A DNA stretch of 64,000 nt from assembly GCA_024195265.1 (NCBI GenBank), contig JAJLRJ010000008.1, positions 26,592,932-26,656,931 on the forward strand. The letters run 5' to 3'. A program made the translations under genes and the position numbers. A model generated the notes under the pieces. It saw nothing but the letters and a program-made list of their open reading frames with translations. It was not told where the DNA came from and did no database searches. Of this stretch, positions 1 through 28,469 are shown one piece after another. Positions within the stretch are counted from its first letter, which is position 1, and the number at the start of each line of letters is the position of its first letter. Origin of the DNA: Dendrophyllia cribrosa. Taxonomy: Eukaryota > Cnidaria > Anthozoa > Scleractinia > Dendrophylliidae.

Positions 1-942
1 AGCTGTAAAAGTTTTATGAAATTGAGCCCTGGTTGGTGCTTATAGCATGTAGCTGTTTGCATACAGTATCAGCATTGCCAACAATAACAGTAAAACGTTA
101 ACATTTATTCTCAAGTTGTTTTGGAATGTAGGTAGCTGTAACAAGTATAGTTAACTTACATTTTAAACTTAGTAACATCAACGTTTTCAAACAATAACTT
201 TTCAACGTCAGTTTAGTGTAACTGCACTTAACCCAGATTTGTGTCTCTAAAGACATTATTTGTTCTCCGAAGAGAATTCATCGTTTCCCGAAGGAAATAT
301 TTTGTTCCCAGAAGGGAATTATATGACCCTGAGACAGGGTTATGGATTGCCAGATGTTGTACATGGAGCAATTCGCAATGCTGGACTGCACAAGTCACTC
401 GGCGGCCATCACAGCTGTCTTTAAAACTACAACTCGGTGATTTAGGGAACCTTTTGTTGGCGAAGATTTTGTCTACACCTTCAAAACATCTGAAAAACTC
501 TTTACGTGAAAACAATAGACACATTGCTTGAATGCTGTGCCTGATTACTGGTGCAATATAACACGAAAACATCGTAAATTTCGAGTCTCTTACCTCTCTT
601 TCTCCAACGGCGAAAAAACGTGGTTGCTTCCACGTTCCGTGTTTTTGATATCGAAAATACGTCGTTCGTTATCCGGGATGATCCGGGATCAGTTCGCAGC
701 ACTTCGTGTTCAACCTCGCTCATATTCGCGTGTTCGTGCTCTCATCGTTCGTACGGAAATAAACAATATCTGTTTGAGACCAGGCGCCGTGATACCGAAG
801 ACAACCCGAAGATTGGACTACCACGGACTTACGGACACTTCCCATGACATAGAGTGAGATTACACTTCATGTAAGCTCACTCAAAAAGCAAAAACATAAC
901 TACAGTGTACCAATAACAACTGGGCACCCCAGATTTCAAAGA
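1..942. other. intergenic, no supported gene
   Basis: I see no gene here. Short open frames exist on both strands, but none shows a known domain or a splice-consistent model. Around 250-320 there are loosely repeated TTCCCGAAGGGAA-like palindromes, which suggests old repeat DNA. Confidence 0.5.
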
Positions 943-1079
943 CCGTTTCGCAGATACGGGAAACTGCCCCCAGGGCATCCCATAATGAGCATTTAAATTA
1001 ATATATTCCTTTGTTTTCAATGTTCATTATGGGATGCCCTGGGGGCAAAATCAATATGACTGCCGTATCCGCGAAACGG
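943..1079. repeat. inverted-repeat (MITE-like) element, 137 bp
   Basis: The ends CCGTTTCGCAGATACGG and CCGTATCCGCGAAACGG are inverted copies. A second, inner inverted pair is built on CCCAGGGCATCCCATAATG and its complement near 1030-1046. The centre is AT-rich. It looks like a non-autonomous foldback or MITE. Confidence 0.75.
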
Positions 1080-1199
1080 CTATGGCTAGGAGCCTTTGGG
1101 CTCTCTATGATGCTTCTAAGAGCACAGCCTTGCACAGTATTTTAGTGCAGTCATGGAGCATGATTTATAATTTTAATTTCTTTATTTGGTACTGCCATA

Positions 1200-1446
1200 A
1201 TCCACCGTAGGAAAAAAGATGGCGGCTGTTCATTTTACCACAATACCTTGCTGACCTAACACAGCACATTAGGCACAAAGAAAGCCCAATTTTTACAATA
1301 TTTGTTCCAGTACTAAGGACAATGTGTAGACTAGGTTTGAAGATTTTATAACTTTTCTTTACATTTTTATGAACGTTGTTAAGGTTTTTGTGCGCTAAGA
1401 ATTATGGGTAAAGGTTCCAGCCACCATCTTTTTTCCTACGGTGGAT
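1200..1446. mobile_element. TIR MITE, 247 bp
   Basis: Terminal inverted repeats of about 29 bp start with ATCCACCGTAGGAAAAAAG and match the complement at 1418-1446 with one visible mismatch. No coding sequence lies between them. Confidence 0.8.
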
Positions 1447-1544
1447 TGTACACGACATTGCTTAAAGTTTTAACCCATCATTAAACATATTACTGGATTG
1501 TAACAGTATTAAACTGGAAGGTTTTAGTGACGTTAAAAGTAATT

Positions 1545-1988
1545 AGGGACGGACCATTATTTTTTGACGGGGGGTGTTGGAAAATTTTCACATGCAAACA
1601 TTTTTTGCAGTGTTCCCCAAAGTCCTATTTTTCTAATGACTTTTGCTGCAACTTTTACTTTTTTGTCTTTTGTTTGTAACACACAAAGCACTGTCTTTTG
1701 CTTTTCTTTTCTTTACTTACTAGTTATTTTTAATATATATCCTAAACTGTAATTTAGTAGTGATTATTATGAAATAAAAAAAAATAATAAAAAATAAAAA
1801 ATTTTATATGCGGCACCTGCTGCAAACAATTTATTTTGTGTCTCCGTCCAACTGCCATACTTCCAACAAACAATTTTTTCTTTATTTTTTGCTTGCATAC
1901 AATTTATTTCAGTGTTTATAGCCTCTGCAAACAATTTATTTCAAAATTTTCCAACACCCCCCGTCAAAAAATAATAGTCCGTCCCTTA
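1545..1988. mobile_element. TIR MITE, about 440 bp
   Basis: Inverted ends of about 45 bp begin TTAGGGACGGAC. Each contains an ATTATTTTTTGACGGGGGG core followed by TGTTGGAAAATTTT, and the complement occupies 1942-1988. The interior is AT-rich and non-coding; the two small open frames inside are chance. Confidence 0.8.
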
Positions 1989-2688
1989 GTATCTGTAACC
2001 CTCGCCAAAGGAATTTTCCTGATCTGCTACATGGACATGAAGTTGAAGAACTGTTAGTAGTATTTTGTAGTTATCAGTTCGTCCCTTGTCATCCTTGTAA
2101 GTGAGTCAACCCACCCACGTGCATCACTCCCGGTTTCTGGGTAAGCTCAGTAGCAGTGGTTTTGTATATTGCAATAAATCTTTATACAGCCCAGCTGAGT
2201 CTCGGTTGTGATAGTAATAAACAACTATTAAAGTCTTAACTATAGTTCTTCAAATGCACAGTGGACCAAGTGGTTGAATTGCTTCGATAAAGAAAACCAC
2301 ACAAGAGTCAAAATGCCATAAGTTGTAATAACTATTTATTAATAAATTTACTGAAAATTATTCTTATAACTTTTTTTCATTTCCTGTTACAACATGTTAT
2401 GGTTTTATTGTTTTTGTGTCTGGTTTATACAGGTTTATGTCTCCTCCATATTCTCATTCCCATCATACCCCAGGCCCATCATATCCCAAATTTACACCTA
2501 TATGATTAATAAATATGATATTAGAAGCACAGTTTTTAATATCAAGACAGCAATTCAGTCACCCCCAAATTTTCACCTACTTTAGATCTGAAAACCAACA
2601 CGCTAGCCACTACATCATCATGCTGCCACAAAAATATGTATGGATACATACAATACAACTTTCATTTTATAGAAATCAGATTAATAGT

Positions 2689-2769
<81 letters not shown>
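2689..2769 (+). repeat. 81-base uninterrupted poly-G tract
   Basis: An unbroken run of 81 G. A second run of 18 G lies at 2796-2813. A C-rich stretch at 2887-2898 follows, next to TAAATAATGAACGGTCCCTTA, which resembles a transposon end also seen near 52735. The length may be distorted by assembly. Confidence 0.9.
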
Positions 2770-2770
<1 letters not shown>

Positions 2771-2948
2771 ATTGAAATTCTTCTCCAACAGAACAGGGGG
2801 GGGGGGGGGGGGGCTGAAAAAATCCAGATTCACTAAGGTGGGAACATGAAACAGAAAAAATTAAAATTTGTTAATTTCTCACCCATCCCCCCCCCTCCCA
2901 TAAATAATGAACGGTCCCTTATGCTTGTCCAACCATAGCCGGAGGTCC

Positions 2949-3119
2949 TTAAAATCTGAAGGCTTGAAATTGGATCTTTTGGAAGTGTTCCAATTCCATG
3001 GTGTTTTCTGCCAGGAATTCCTGCAAAGCATCAACTTCCTTTAAGGTGTTTACAACCACATTCTTCACAACCCTCTCTTGTGCTTTGTTGAATGCATTCG
3101 AAGTTTGTTTTCGTGGTCA
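2949..3119 (-). pseudogene. short coiled-coil-like reading frame, possible gene remnant
   Basis: The minus strand has an open frame of about 56 residues ending in TAA at 2951-2949. It is rich in Lys, Glu, Gln, Leu and Val, with stretches such as NAFNKAQERVVKNVV and LKEVDALQEFLAEN that would form an amphipathic helix. There is no clear splice acceptor and no recognised family. It could be a terminal exon remnant or chance. Confidence 0.25.
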
Positions 3120-3689
3120 AAATTGTTACCCGGCTTGTGATCAGTGATTCATTCATATTTCAGGTTTCATAGAACTCTGCATGACGTAGATTTCGAAAAC
3201 TTTTAGTGTATCTTCGGCGTGGGATTCACCACCTCTACCAAAAAAACAACTTACGAGTTGAAAGGATACAATACATTTGAATGTGACAGTGAGTGTTTGA
3301 TTTCGATGCGGCCACGCTGAATCTCACGATTATCCTCGGCTTTGAGGCCATATATTTTTTTAAAAAACTTTCCAAGCGAGCCGCCTCAGTTGAACGAGCA
3401 ACGGCGATCGGCGATCAAGGAAAAACAATCTTCGTGTAAGTAGGCACGAAAATGGCGCGATAGATGCAGCTCGCTGATTGAGCAGAAAAATACAATGCCA
3501 GAAATTTTCTGCCCAATCGGAGACGGGGATTTCAAATGGTCGTGGAACTGGTTCGGTAAGTGTAGAAACCCAGGGCTCGTTCGCTCGCTCTTGAAAACTT
3601 TCGTCGCGCTGATTTTTGCCGAGTTTTTACTTCGTCCCTCCCGACTAACTGCACCTGGGTCTCCGAGGATGTGCCGCATCATGCATGTG

Positions 3690-3924
3690 TTTAAAGGGGC
3701 AGTATCACGAGGTTTCACGTGCGGCACTGTTCATTATTCTTGCACCGGAATTTTGGAGATATCACTGTTAAAAGTGATTTTTTTTCTTTCTCCGGCTATC
3801 AAAACGGATTTATTGATTCAACAAATACTTCCACTTCTCGACGGCCTTTTTGAATTTGCCGAATCAAACTTGAAAACGTCGGCCCAGTTTTCAAGTTTCG
3901 TCCTCATGATACTGCCCCTTTAAA
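3690..3924. mobile_element. TIR MITE, 235 bp
   Basis: Inverted ends TTTAAAGGGGCAGTATCA and TGATACTGCCCCTTTAAA match over about 22 bp. There is no coding content; the open frame through it is incidental. Confidence 0.8.
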
Positions 3925-5053
3925 GAAATTCCATCCACTAGTTTTTTAAAAAGCTTGTGTAACAAAGACGTTACTTCTCTGAGTAAAATGAGGTTATGAC
4001 ATTGCTTTTGATCACACTAAAGCAAACTGGATGAAACCTTCAAGAAAAGTATTTTTATGCCACAGCAGGAACCCATTAAGATGGGCTCCTGACCACAGGT
4101 ATAATATGAAAATATTGTTTAAATTTGTCAAGAAAACACTAGCATCTACCAAGAGAGAATGAACTAAGAGAACACATCCCCATGCGCCGTGATAGTATTT
4201 TTTTTTCAATCTATTTTAAGCTTCGCGCCACGCGGTGAAAGTTATTTTAGTTGTCGTCCCCATGGTCGCGCGGCCAATGATCAGAGGATCATATGTCATT
4301 GCTAAGATTTTTCCCGCCGTAGTGGTCGCCGTCGTGTTGACGTCCAATATTTACTCAAATCGTAAATCGAAATCGAAAGATGTGATAGCGTTTCTCCGTG
4401 TGTTTTGTTATCCCGAGCGCAAAGAGCATTCGACTGAGAAAAGCTTCGTCAGTTCCAGAAAAAAAAAACGGAACTGTAAGCAGCGGGGAATCCGCGAGTA
4501 TAAAGAAACAGAGACGAGAACGTGAAAGCGAAGGTGAGATTTTTTTGTTCTAGCTCCGGGCCTGAAAAGTTATCGGGACCTTTGAGAAACGGGCCCCAGC
4601 AACTCTTAAATTTCATTACGTCATTACAACTGACCAATCAGGTGTCTTCCTTAAAATAGCCGCGCAGTATGACTACGCGCTAAAAAAGATTTAAAAAAAT
4701 TATCATTGAAAGAGGCTCATGTATGGGGCATTTGTTCTCTTAGTTTATCCTGTCTTGCATCGACGAATTAACAAAGACTAGGGCGAATCGGCCTAAAAAT
4801 TTTGCTGGATAATATTCAAACTTTTTTCGAAAACGCTCGATAGTATTTTTTCAAACTTTACAGTCTTGAGACATACATCTAGCCTTATATGTCGTTTTAA
4901 AAGTTATTAAGGTCTAGATGTCGTGAAAATTGCTGATATGCAAAAACCATAAAGTTACCGGTTCATTGATATGGTAACATCAATGTCCATCAAACCAATG
5001 AAGCAACTTGCCGGACCGAGCTCTCACAGTGAACTATCTGCCGTTTAAAGTTT
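3925..5053. other. intergenic, no supported gene
   Basis: I see nothing supported here. There are G+C-richer patches near 4230-4400 and AT-rich DNA elsewhere, with no domain-bearing frame. Confidence 0.4.
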
Positions 5054-5334
5054 AGTGGCGGATCCAGGGGGAGGGTCCGGGGGGTCCGGACCACCCCCCC
5101 TATCAGACCTGTGTCTCCCATGTGGTTCATAAAAATAATATAATAAAATTGTTTTACACGTAGTTGTTTCACTTCCACCAATTGACTGATTGTCAAGTTT
5201 TTGACTTAACAAACGCTTTACGACTCTCAGGAATGCCGGAAATGGCGTTTTAGAGGGTAAAATCGGAAAAATTTTCCGGTGAACATGCACCCGGACCCCC
5301 CCGCCTTTTCAGAAATTCCTGGATCCGCCCCTGA
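5054..5334. mobile_element. TIR MITE, about 280 bp
   Basis: The ends are GGCGGATCCAGGGGGAG and CCTGGATCCGCCCCTGA, inverted with respect to each other, and both are followed inward by G/C runs and GGTCCGG. This is a common layout of CAGGGGCGGATCC-type MITEs. Confidence 0.75.
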
Positions 5335-5650
5335 AGTTGGATGTAGTTAAGCCACAAAATCTAGGTGAACCACATTAAGATTAAGAAAGGTTGATTTCAT
5401 GATATCTTAAAAGGAAAGAAACAAAAAGACAACAAACAAATGACATGCATATTCTCTAATATAATCCTCTTTTATTTTGTCAAGTAAATATATATTAACT
5501 TTATGAAAGATACTGCTTAAACTAGCTTTGCTGAAATTCATAATATTTTATGCCTCCAGGACATAAATGTCTAATTTTATTCCACCTCAACTGCCTACGC
5601 GACCGGCTTGTCACTTTATTAACTTTCTAAAAGACTCAAGTTAAAAATTA

Positions 5651-5656
5651 TTTATT
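5651..5656 (-). terminator. candidate poly(A) signal of the RasGAP gene
   Basis: AATAAA on the minus strand, 125 bases downstream of the RasGAP stop codon. The position is reasonable, but the motif is common in AT-rich DNA. Confidence 0.4.
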
Positions 5657-5780
5657 AACTCGGTCCAAATGTAACTTTGGCTTCTCAAAATGTCATTTAA
5701 GATCCCTGACATTTTTTTAAAAGATTTATGTAAAAAAATTTGCCACCGTTCAACACAAATTATAACTTCTGTGGATAATT

Positions 5781-23019
<17,239 letters not shown>

Positions 23020-24480
23020 TTTAGTCAGCGCAGTGTTTTTACGTCGGGAGACGATACAGCAATACAGTACTGAAAATATCAAAATTCGCGGTTGAGCTGG
23101 ATCTGATCCGCAACTTTCCACCAAACAACTCCAGGAAGTTTCCTCCAGTTTAGCAAGTCGACAAACACAGTTTCTTGTCTGTATTTTACTAGTTAAGAGC
23201 GCGATCCCAATACCATGTTGCCATATCTCGGATTGGACACCTAAATATTTTTGCCCTTTCAATGAGCCTTTGATAGTCTTACGTAAAATACTGCATCTAA
23301 TTAACGAGCAAGATAAACAGTGAGCCTGTATCGGACAATTAGCGGTGACACCTTGTAAGTGTGAAACTGTGCTAATTATAATTTTCTTTTGGCGCAAATC
23401 AAATATTGCTGTTGATTTTAATTGACCGTAAATGTACGTCGCTTTTGATCCTTTGCGTACTTGCTGAATCAGTTACTGCGTACATTTTCTCGTTAAAAAA
23501 GTGTTTTTTTTTTCTCTCTCCAAAGTTTTGAATAGACTGAGATAACAAAAGGAACTTTATAAATAGATGTATTTTTTCATAAATGCGATATAATATTCGT
23601 TTAACTAATTAGTGCCCAATTGACAATCATTTACTGATAACCCGTTCAAGTTAACGCTTTTAATACTCCGTTCACACAATAATAATACAATACAATTTAT
23701 TTTACTTATAACAATAGATATATATACATTTTACAAGAACACACTAAACAAGAAAAACTACACTATAATATAATACTTATAAAATATAAATTAACATTAG
23801 AGCCTAGAGGCTAAATTAACCAAAGAGTTTTCAAGTTAGCCTCCATTCAAACCAATTTCAAAATTTCGATAACATACAGTGAAAGGACAAAACGGCTGTT
23901 TACGACAAAGTCAGTGACTTCACACTCTGTTACTCTTAGGTTTTACTAGAACGTACTAGGCTACCATTTTTGTACCATTTAATATTTTTTTAATTTCCTG
24001 GTTTTCGATTATGTATGGTACAGCAAAACACAATGGATCATTGACATTTGTCCAACCACAGAAAGCAGCCGAAAAAAAAAGCAATAAGAAATCGAATAAA
24101 AACTTATGCAACCGGATGCCAAGCGCGGTAAAACGTGGGTAAAACACGATTGGCTTTAGTTTCAGCGATTCTGATTGGTTGAAAAAATATACATTACTCT
24201 GATTGGTTAGAACCAATTATAGAGTTTGACAAACAAAAACTAGATTAAAAAAATTACTTTCGACATTGAATCAACAACTGTTTTAAACATGGTCAAGCTT
24301 TTTTGTGTAAAAGAGGGAGTAGACATCGAAGCATCATAACTAAAAAGGGTGTATTACTAAACTGGATCCTAAAAAAAGCGTTTTCAATACCCTGATTTAT
24401 TAAACGTATTTTCGTATTTACTTACCGGTAAAGCTTTCTTTTTGAAACAACAAATTTTATTAGGCTTCCACAAGACCGGG
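23020..24480. other. RasGAP upstream / intergenic, no supported gene
   Basis: No gene supported. 23690-23870 is AT-rich and resembles a LINE 3' untranslated tail (TACAATTTATTTTACTTATAA). 24100-24260 contains CGATTGG/GATTGGTT blocks and TTACTTTCGACA, like a decayed copy of the MITE at 48432-48718. Confidence 0.4.
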
Positions 24481-24830
24481 GGAGGGGGGGGGGGGGGGGG
24501 GGAAACCCTATAATGGGTTATACGGGGATGCTCCGCCCGAGGCCGGCTAGAGGTAATGAAAGGGTAGGGATTTCACGAATTATAGAAAGGATGGGGAAAA
24601 CACGAGTTGAAGTATAAAAAAGGTAGGGAAAACTGCCATAATTAATAAAAGGGGCCTTTCAAAATATATCAAACAGATGCACGTAAAGGCTATATGAAAT
24701 GGGTACCTCTTTTCAACAAAAGGTATATGAAAGGGGTAACATTTCTGTCAAAAAACGGTATATGAAAGGGTAAGGGTTTGGACCTCGGGGCGGAGCATCC
24801 CGTACAAAACTTTGTTGAGTACCACCCTTA

Positions 24831-24934
24831 GCCTGCGAATACAGCCGCCTCTCATCGCTCCCGGCCGCAAGAGGCGTTCGCGCGAGAACGCCCCTAGCGG
24901 CCGGGAGCGATGAGAGGCGGCTGTATTCGCAGGC
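24831..24934. repeat. near-perfect 104 bp hairpin element
   Basis: GCCTGCGAATACAGCCGCC and its exact complement form the ends, with arms of about 48 bp and a short GC-rich loop. A solo piece (GATGAGAGGCGGTTGTATTC) is at 16758. It is embedded in a TTTCATATAC-type repeat tract (24500-24830) related to 56530-57310. Confidence 0.8.
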
Positions 24935-25782
24935 TATACCACCCTCCGCCCGGGCCACAAGAGAGTACTCCTCACTTCGGTGCGGCCTCATTCGGCAAAA
25001 AAGAAGCAATGAGACGATCCAGAGACAGACAGAAGAGAAGAAGGAAAGATAACATCCAATATCCAGTAACGTTTTGTTCGAAACTATGACATATTCTAGT
25101 GCGTGTTCATGGCTAGATATACGTTATATACATCAAAGCTATTATTGTCGATCGAATTTCCTGTTGCTATTTTTAGATGACATTTGTCTTATCTCCTATT
25201 AAGAAGGTACGAGACAGGGGTGTGCCCCATTATTCACGAACGGGTGTGACGTCGTAACGTAAAGAGTGGAAAGAGTTCGAGAGTAAACAACTTATTCAGT
25301 CTATTTTCAAATATTTGCAACGCGAATAAACTGTACACTTTTAAATAAGAAACTGACAGCCAATTCAAAGAGAAGGCTTTGAAACCTAAACTGATCAAGT
25401 TGATTAAGTTCCTATACCACAGGAGAGTTTTTAAACCTATTTTAATCAATATAAAACAATACGAGTATGCAAAGCTTTAATGGCAGCGTCTGCGCTATTA
25501 TTAGTACCATTGATATAGTAACAGATAGACGGAAATGGTATTGACTGGAGTTAAATATAGTTCTGCTAAAAGGTTTAGCCTCAATATACTATCCTTTTAT
25601 AGACAGTTCGCATTATTGTATGCGTGACTAAGTTTTGCGTACGAACTCATGATGGCCTTGGCCGGATGGGAGAAACAAAACAAAAATAAACTTTTTTTGC
25701 AGTGTAATCTTCTACGTAGCCAAGTTTCTTACATGACGTAGTTTGCCGATCTACGTTAAGGTCTAATGACAGCTTGTCGGCT

Positions 25783-25965
25783 TTCTTAGTTGGATTCGCT
25801 CCGACGAAGGGCTAAGGGCTAGCGCTCGAAACGTCAGCTTTCTCGAATCTTTTTACGGTGGCTAATTTACCTTATCGACTCAGTCGATAAAACCAAATTC
25901 TTGTGCTTCACCCCCACCGACGCAGCACCACAGTTTCTCTAGAAACTAATCCCATTCATTTCTTA
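25783..25965 (+). mobile_element. Penelope-like terminal (pLTR) fragment with hammerhead-like motif
   Basis: CCGACGA, a GGGC...GCTC stem and CGAAACGTC|AGC at 25801-25840 follow the layout of hammerheads in Penelope-like elements, whose stem III is reduced to ACGT. Flanking GATTCG and CGAATC can pair as outer stem I. The core has C where the conserved U should be, so activity is doubtful. The downstream CCCCCACCGACGCAGCACC and TAGAAACTAA blocks look like a cnidarian Penelope-type 3' end, from memory. Confidence 0.5.
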
Positions 25966-26270
25966 GTTGGTATTTTGCCCGTCAGTCACTAAGATTCTCG
26001 GTCTCAAGTTCTGCAGTTAATACTCTAAAAGATGTTTGTTTTGTTGACGGTTCAAAATATAAAAGACAGGTTTTTTTAATTTTGCCATTCGACACCACCT
26101 AGAAAGTGCAATTTAAGTCTGACAGATCAGTTGTAAATTGTACTGAAGATCAGTAAAGTAAAGAATGGATAAGAGAAACACTTACAACCTGATGGCCCTC
26201 TAAACTGTTTGATTACTGACAAACCTGGACCCTATGGCGTTATCAGTCAGCTGATCATTGCACATTGTAC

Positions 26271-26428
26271 CAGGGGCGTAGCTACCTGTACGTACGTACG
26301 CACGTGCGTACCTGAAAAAGTCGAAAAAAAGAGAAAGATTTGGGACTTGAGGGTGGAGTAGGGGGTAGGGGGAGTGGTTGAAAACAGTGATTGTGCGTAC
26401 CTCTGAAAAAGTCCTGGCTACGCCCCTG
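26271..26428. mobile_element. CAGGGG-type MITE, copy A (158 bp)
   Basis: Ends CAGGGGCGTAGCTAC and GGCTACGCCCCTG, flanked by a 5 bp direct repeat TGTAC. Internal GTGCGTACCTGAAAAAGTC is shared with copy B at 32094-32254. Confidence 0.85.
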
Positions 26429-26639
26429 TGTACATGTATTGCACGTTGTGGATTGATCATTTAACATAATACATTGTACATTTATATCTTATCTTAACTT
26501 ATCTTCCAATACTCGACTCCATCTCACGAGATGATTCTATCGAGTTGGTCAGTGTCACATTAAAAAAATAATAATTATGATTACAAGAGAATGTGTAATT
26601 AACAGAGAATGTGCAACTAAAACGAGAATTGAGCTGAGA

Positions 26640-27300
26640 ATCTTTGAGGGCCTTCCAGGGGTTTTAGGGAACAAAGGATATCTTAAAATAAATTTTAGGG
26701 AACAAGGGAACATTGATTTCCCGTAACTTTTGGAAAAAGTTATTACAATGTTTAAGAGGAAAAAAGGCCTTTCCGACGACAAAGTATGACAATTTCTCTC
26801 ATTTCTCGGGCCCTGGGGACAAATCATATATTTTGTTTTTCGCAGAAGAACTGGTCACGAGTTTGGAACACGTGGTTACCTGGGAGAATTCCTTCGCAGT
26901 TCGTGACCGCCACTTTTAATATCATATACGTCTAAAAACCCTGTCTACATGTATTTAAGCTGATGTAAAATGGCAACGGAAACTGAAACTCAGTCTACGG
27001 ATTATGATCATAATGGGAATGAAAATCCCACGGAGAGGTGGTGCTTTGAACTCGGCGTGAGGGTGGCTGCAGATAAAGATTTATACCTCGTTATACCTAA
27101 CGAGGTAAAACCTATGAAAATAACTAACCATGAAAAAATGAAATAGGAGAGAAATTTTGGGGAACAGTTAGGAATATTTTTGGAGATCAAGGGAACATGG
27201 AACAGAATTTCTGGGAACAGGGGAACTTGATAAAAAGAATTTCGGGGAACATCTTATTTTTGAGGAACAAGGGAACAACTTCAAGTTTTATCTTTCTTGC
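26640..27300. repeat. decayed repeat tract with GGGAACAAGGGAACA motifs
   Basis: Loose repeats of GGGAACAAGG and GGGGAACA, spaced irregularly, occur at 26665-26715 and 27160-27275, with AT-rich DNA between. No coding content is recognised. Confidence 0.45.
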
Positions 27301-27776
27301 AAAGAGCTCTGATTGTCACATTCCGCTTGCCTTTTCCAGGCGTTTAATTATTGTCAGTAGGACGTCCTGCAATTAGCTGATAAGACTACAAGTAGCCGTC
27401 TAAGTCGAGTAGAAAAATGCATCACCCCAATGGGCAACCCAATCTTTCTGAGTCTTCTGAGGCTTTCCATATGGAACGACTTGAACCTGATTTGATTTTC
27501 CAACCGGTATTTCTGGTTTCTCTGTGTAAATGAAATCTTGCGATTGGCCAAGGTTTAGGTTCAGTTCTTTGTCGTCTTGGCTCTCGCTCGTTACTCGCGA
27601 CAATCTGTGTAAGCATACATCAAGTATTATTTGGATGAAAACTGGAAACGAATATCGTTTTCAAAATGACTCTTTCCATTTTGATCAATTTTCGCTGATT
27701 CAAGGCCAATATTTCACCAGAAAGGAGTCGACAGGGGTATTGTGTTATTTAAACCAATTCATCCGTCCTTTTAAAC

Positions 27777-28190
27777 ATGTCAAGATCCAAATCTACGCCG
27801 GACATTTACAAAGTGACTGTGACACGAACAACCTCCAAGAGCTTGGATGAAGAACTTCTCGAACTTTGCAATTTGAGCGGGGTTACCCTCGATCCCGATG
27901 TCTTCAAGATACTGTTGGATTTGATAAAGCTAAACGTTTCTCCGACTTCCCTTGTTAGTATTTTGAAGAAGATAGCTGCTACGAAAGGGTATCCAAGTGA
28001 AACACCATCGCATTCCACGACAAAGTTGAGTTCTTCGAGTACTTCCATGGCTACAAGTAGCTACGACACATTACAATCTTCTCAGTTGGGCTCAAGCACT
28101 AGCTTAGGAACAACTCAAACGAGTCGCGAAAGAATCCCGATCTCTAGCCGTTTGAAGGAGTTGAGAGCACACGCAGCCATGCAACAGTAA
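27777..28190 (+). CDS. MZT2: mitotic-spindle organizing protein 2 (MOZART2), intronless, 137 aa
   Basis: A single-exon frame from ATG 27777 to TAA 28188. Residues about 20-70 hold the family core: an acidic leader (DEELLELCNLSG), then VTLDPDVFKILLDLIKLNVSP, a helical pair typical of MOZART2, and LVSILKKIA. Residues 75-125 are Ser/Thr-rich and low complexity, and a basic SRLKELRAHAA tail closes the protein. Family knowledge: small subunits that associate with gamma-tubulin complexes at centrosomes and help recruit them and bind activators. The length is close to the vertebrate protein (about 158 aa). Vertebrate MZT2 genes have introns, so an intronless copy could be ancestral loss or a retrocopy. 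The frame is fully open. Confidence 0.85.
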   Translation: MSRSKSTPDIYKVTVTRTTSKSLDEELLELCNLSGVTLDPDVFKILLDLIKLNVSPTSLVSILKKIAATKGYPSETPSHSTTKLSSSSTSMATSSYDTLQSSQLGSSTSLGTTQTSRERIPISSRLKELRAHAAMQQ

Positions 28191-28197
28191 AATGCAA

Positions 28198-28203
28198 AAT
28201 AAA
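28198..28203 (+). terminator. poly(A) signal close to the MZT2 stop
   Basis: AATAAA begins eight bases after the stop codon, implying a very short 3' untranslated region if used. Confidence 0.5.
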
Positions 28204-28322
28204 TGATGGTACTGTGAAAACACTCGAGAGGTTTCTAACATTTGTGCTGAAATGCATTTCATATTCAACTCCAGCATTTTGTTAACACAAGAGTTATAAA
28301 AAAAAAGTAGAACTGATGTATA

Positions 28323-28462
28323 TGTCGTGGCTCAAATTTTTCTTTGGTTTAAAAATTTTTAAACCAGTTTGATTTTTGTCCTTCTTTGTCTCAGAATATA
28401 ATGAATCTCAGACAAAGGAAAATAAAAATTAAACTGGTTTGAGAAAAATTTGAACCATAACA
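28323..28462. mobile_element. 140 bp MITE related to the Ginger-like element
   Basis: Ends TGTCGTGGCTCAAATTTTTC and GAAAAATTTGAACCATAACA are inverted and resemble the ends at 32264/34759. The inner blocks AAACCAGTTTGATTTTTG and CAAAATTAAACTGGTTTG-like sequence also pair. Flanking 4-mers (TATA, TTAA) do not match. Confidence 0.65.
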
Positions 28463-28469
28463 TTAATTG

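Noticed and set aside
241..847. Several overlapping frames of 75-114 codons near the left edge
   Set aside because: Overlapping on both strands, no domains, and no splice-consistent extension.
2515..2836. Open frames rich in glycine across the poly-G run
   Set aside because: They are translations of a G homopolymer and have no upstream gene structure.
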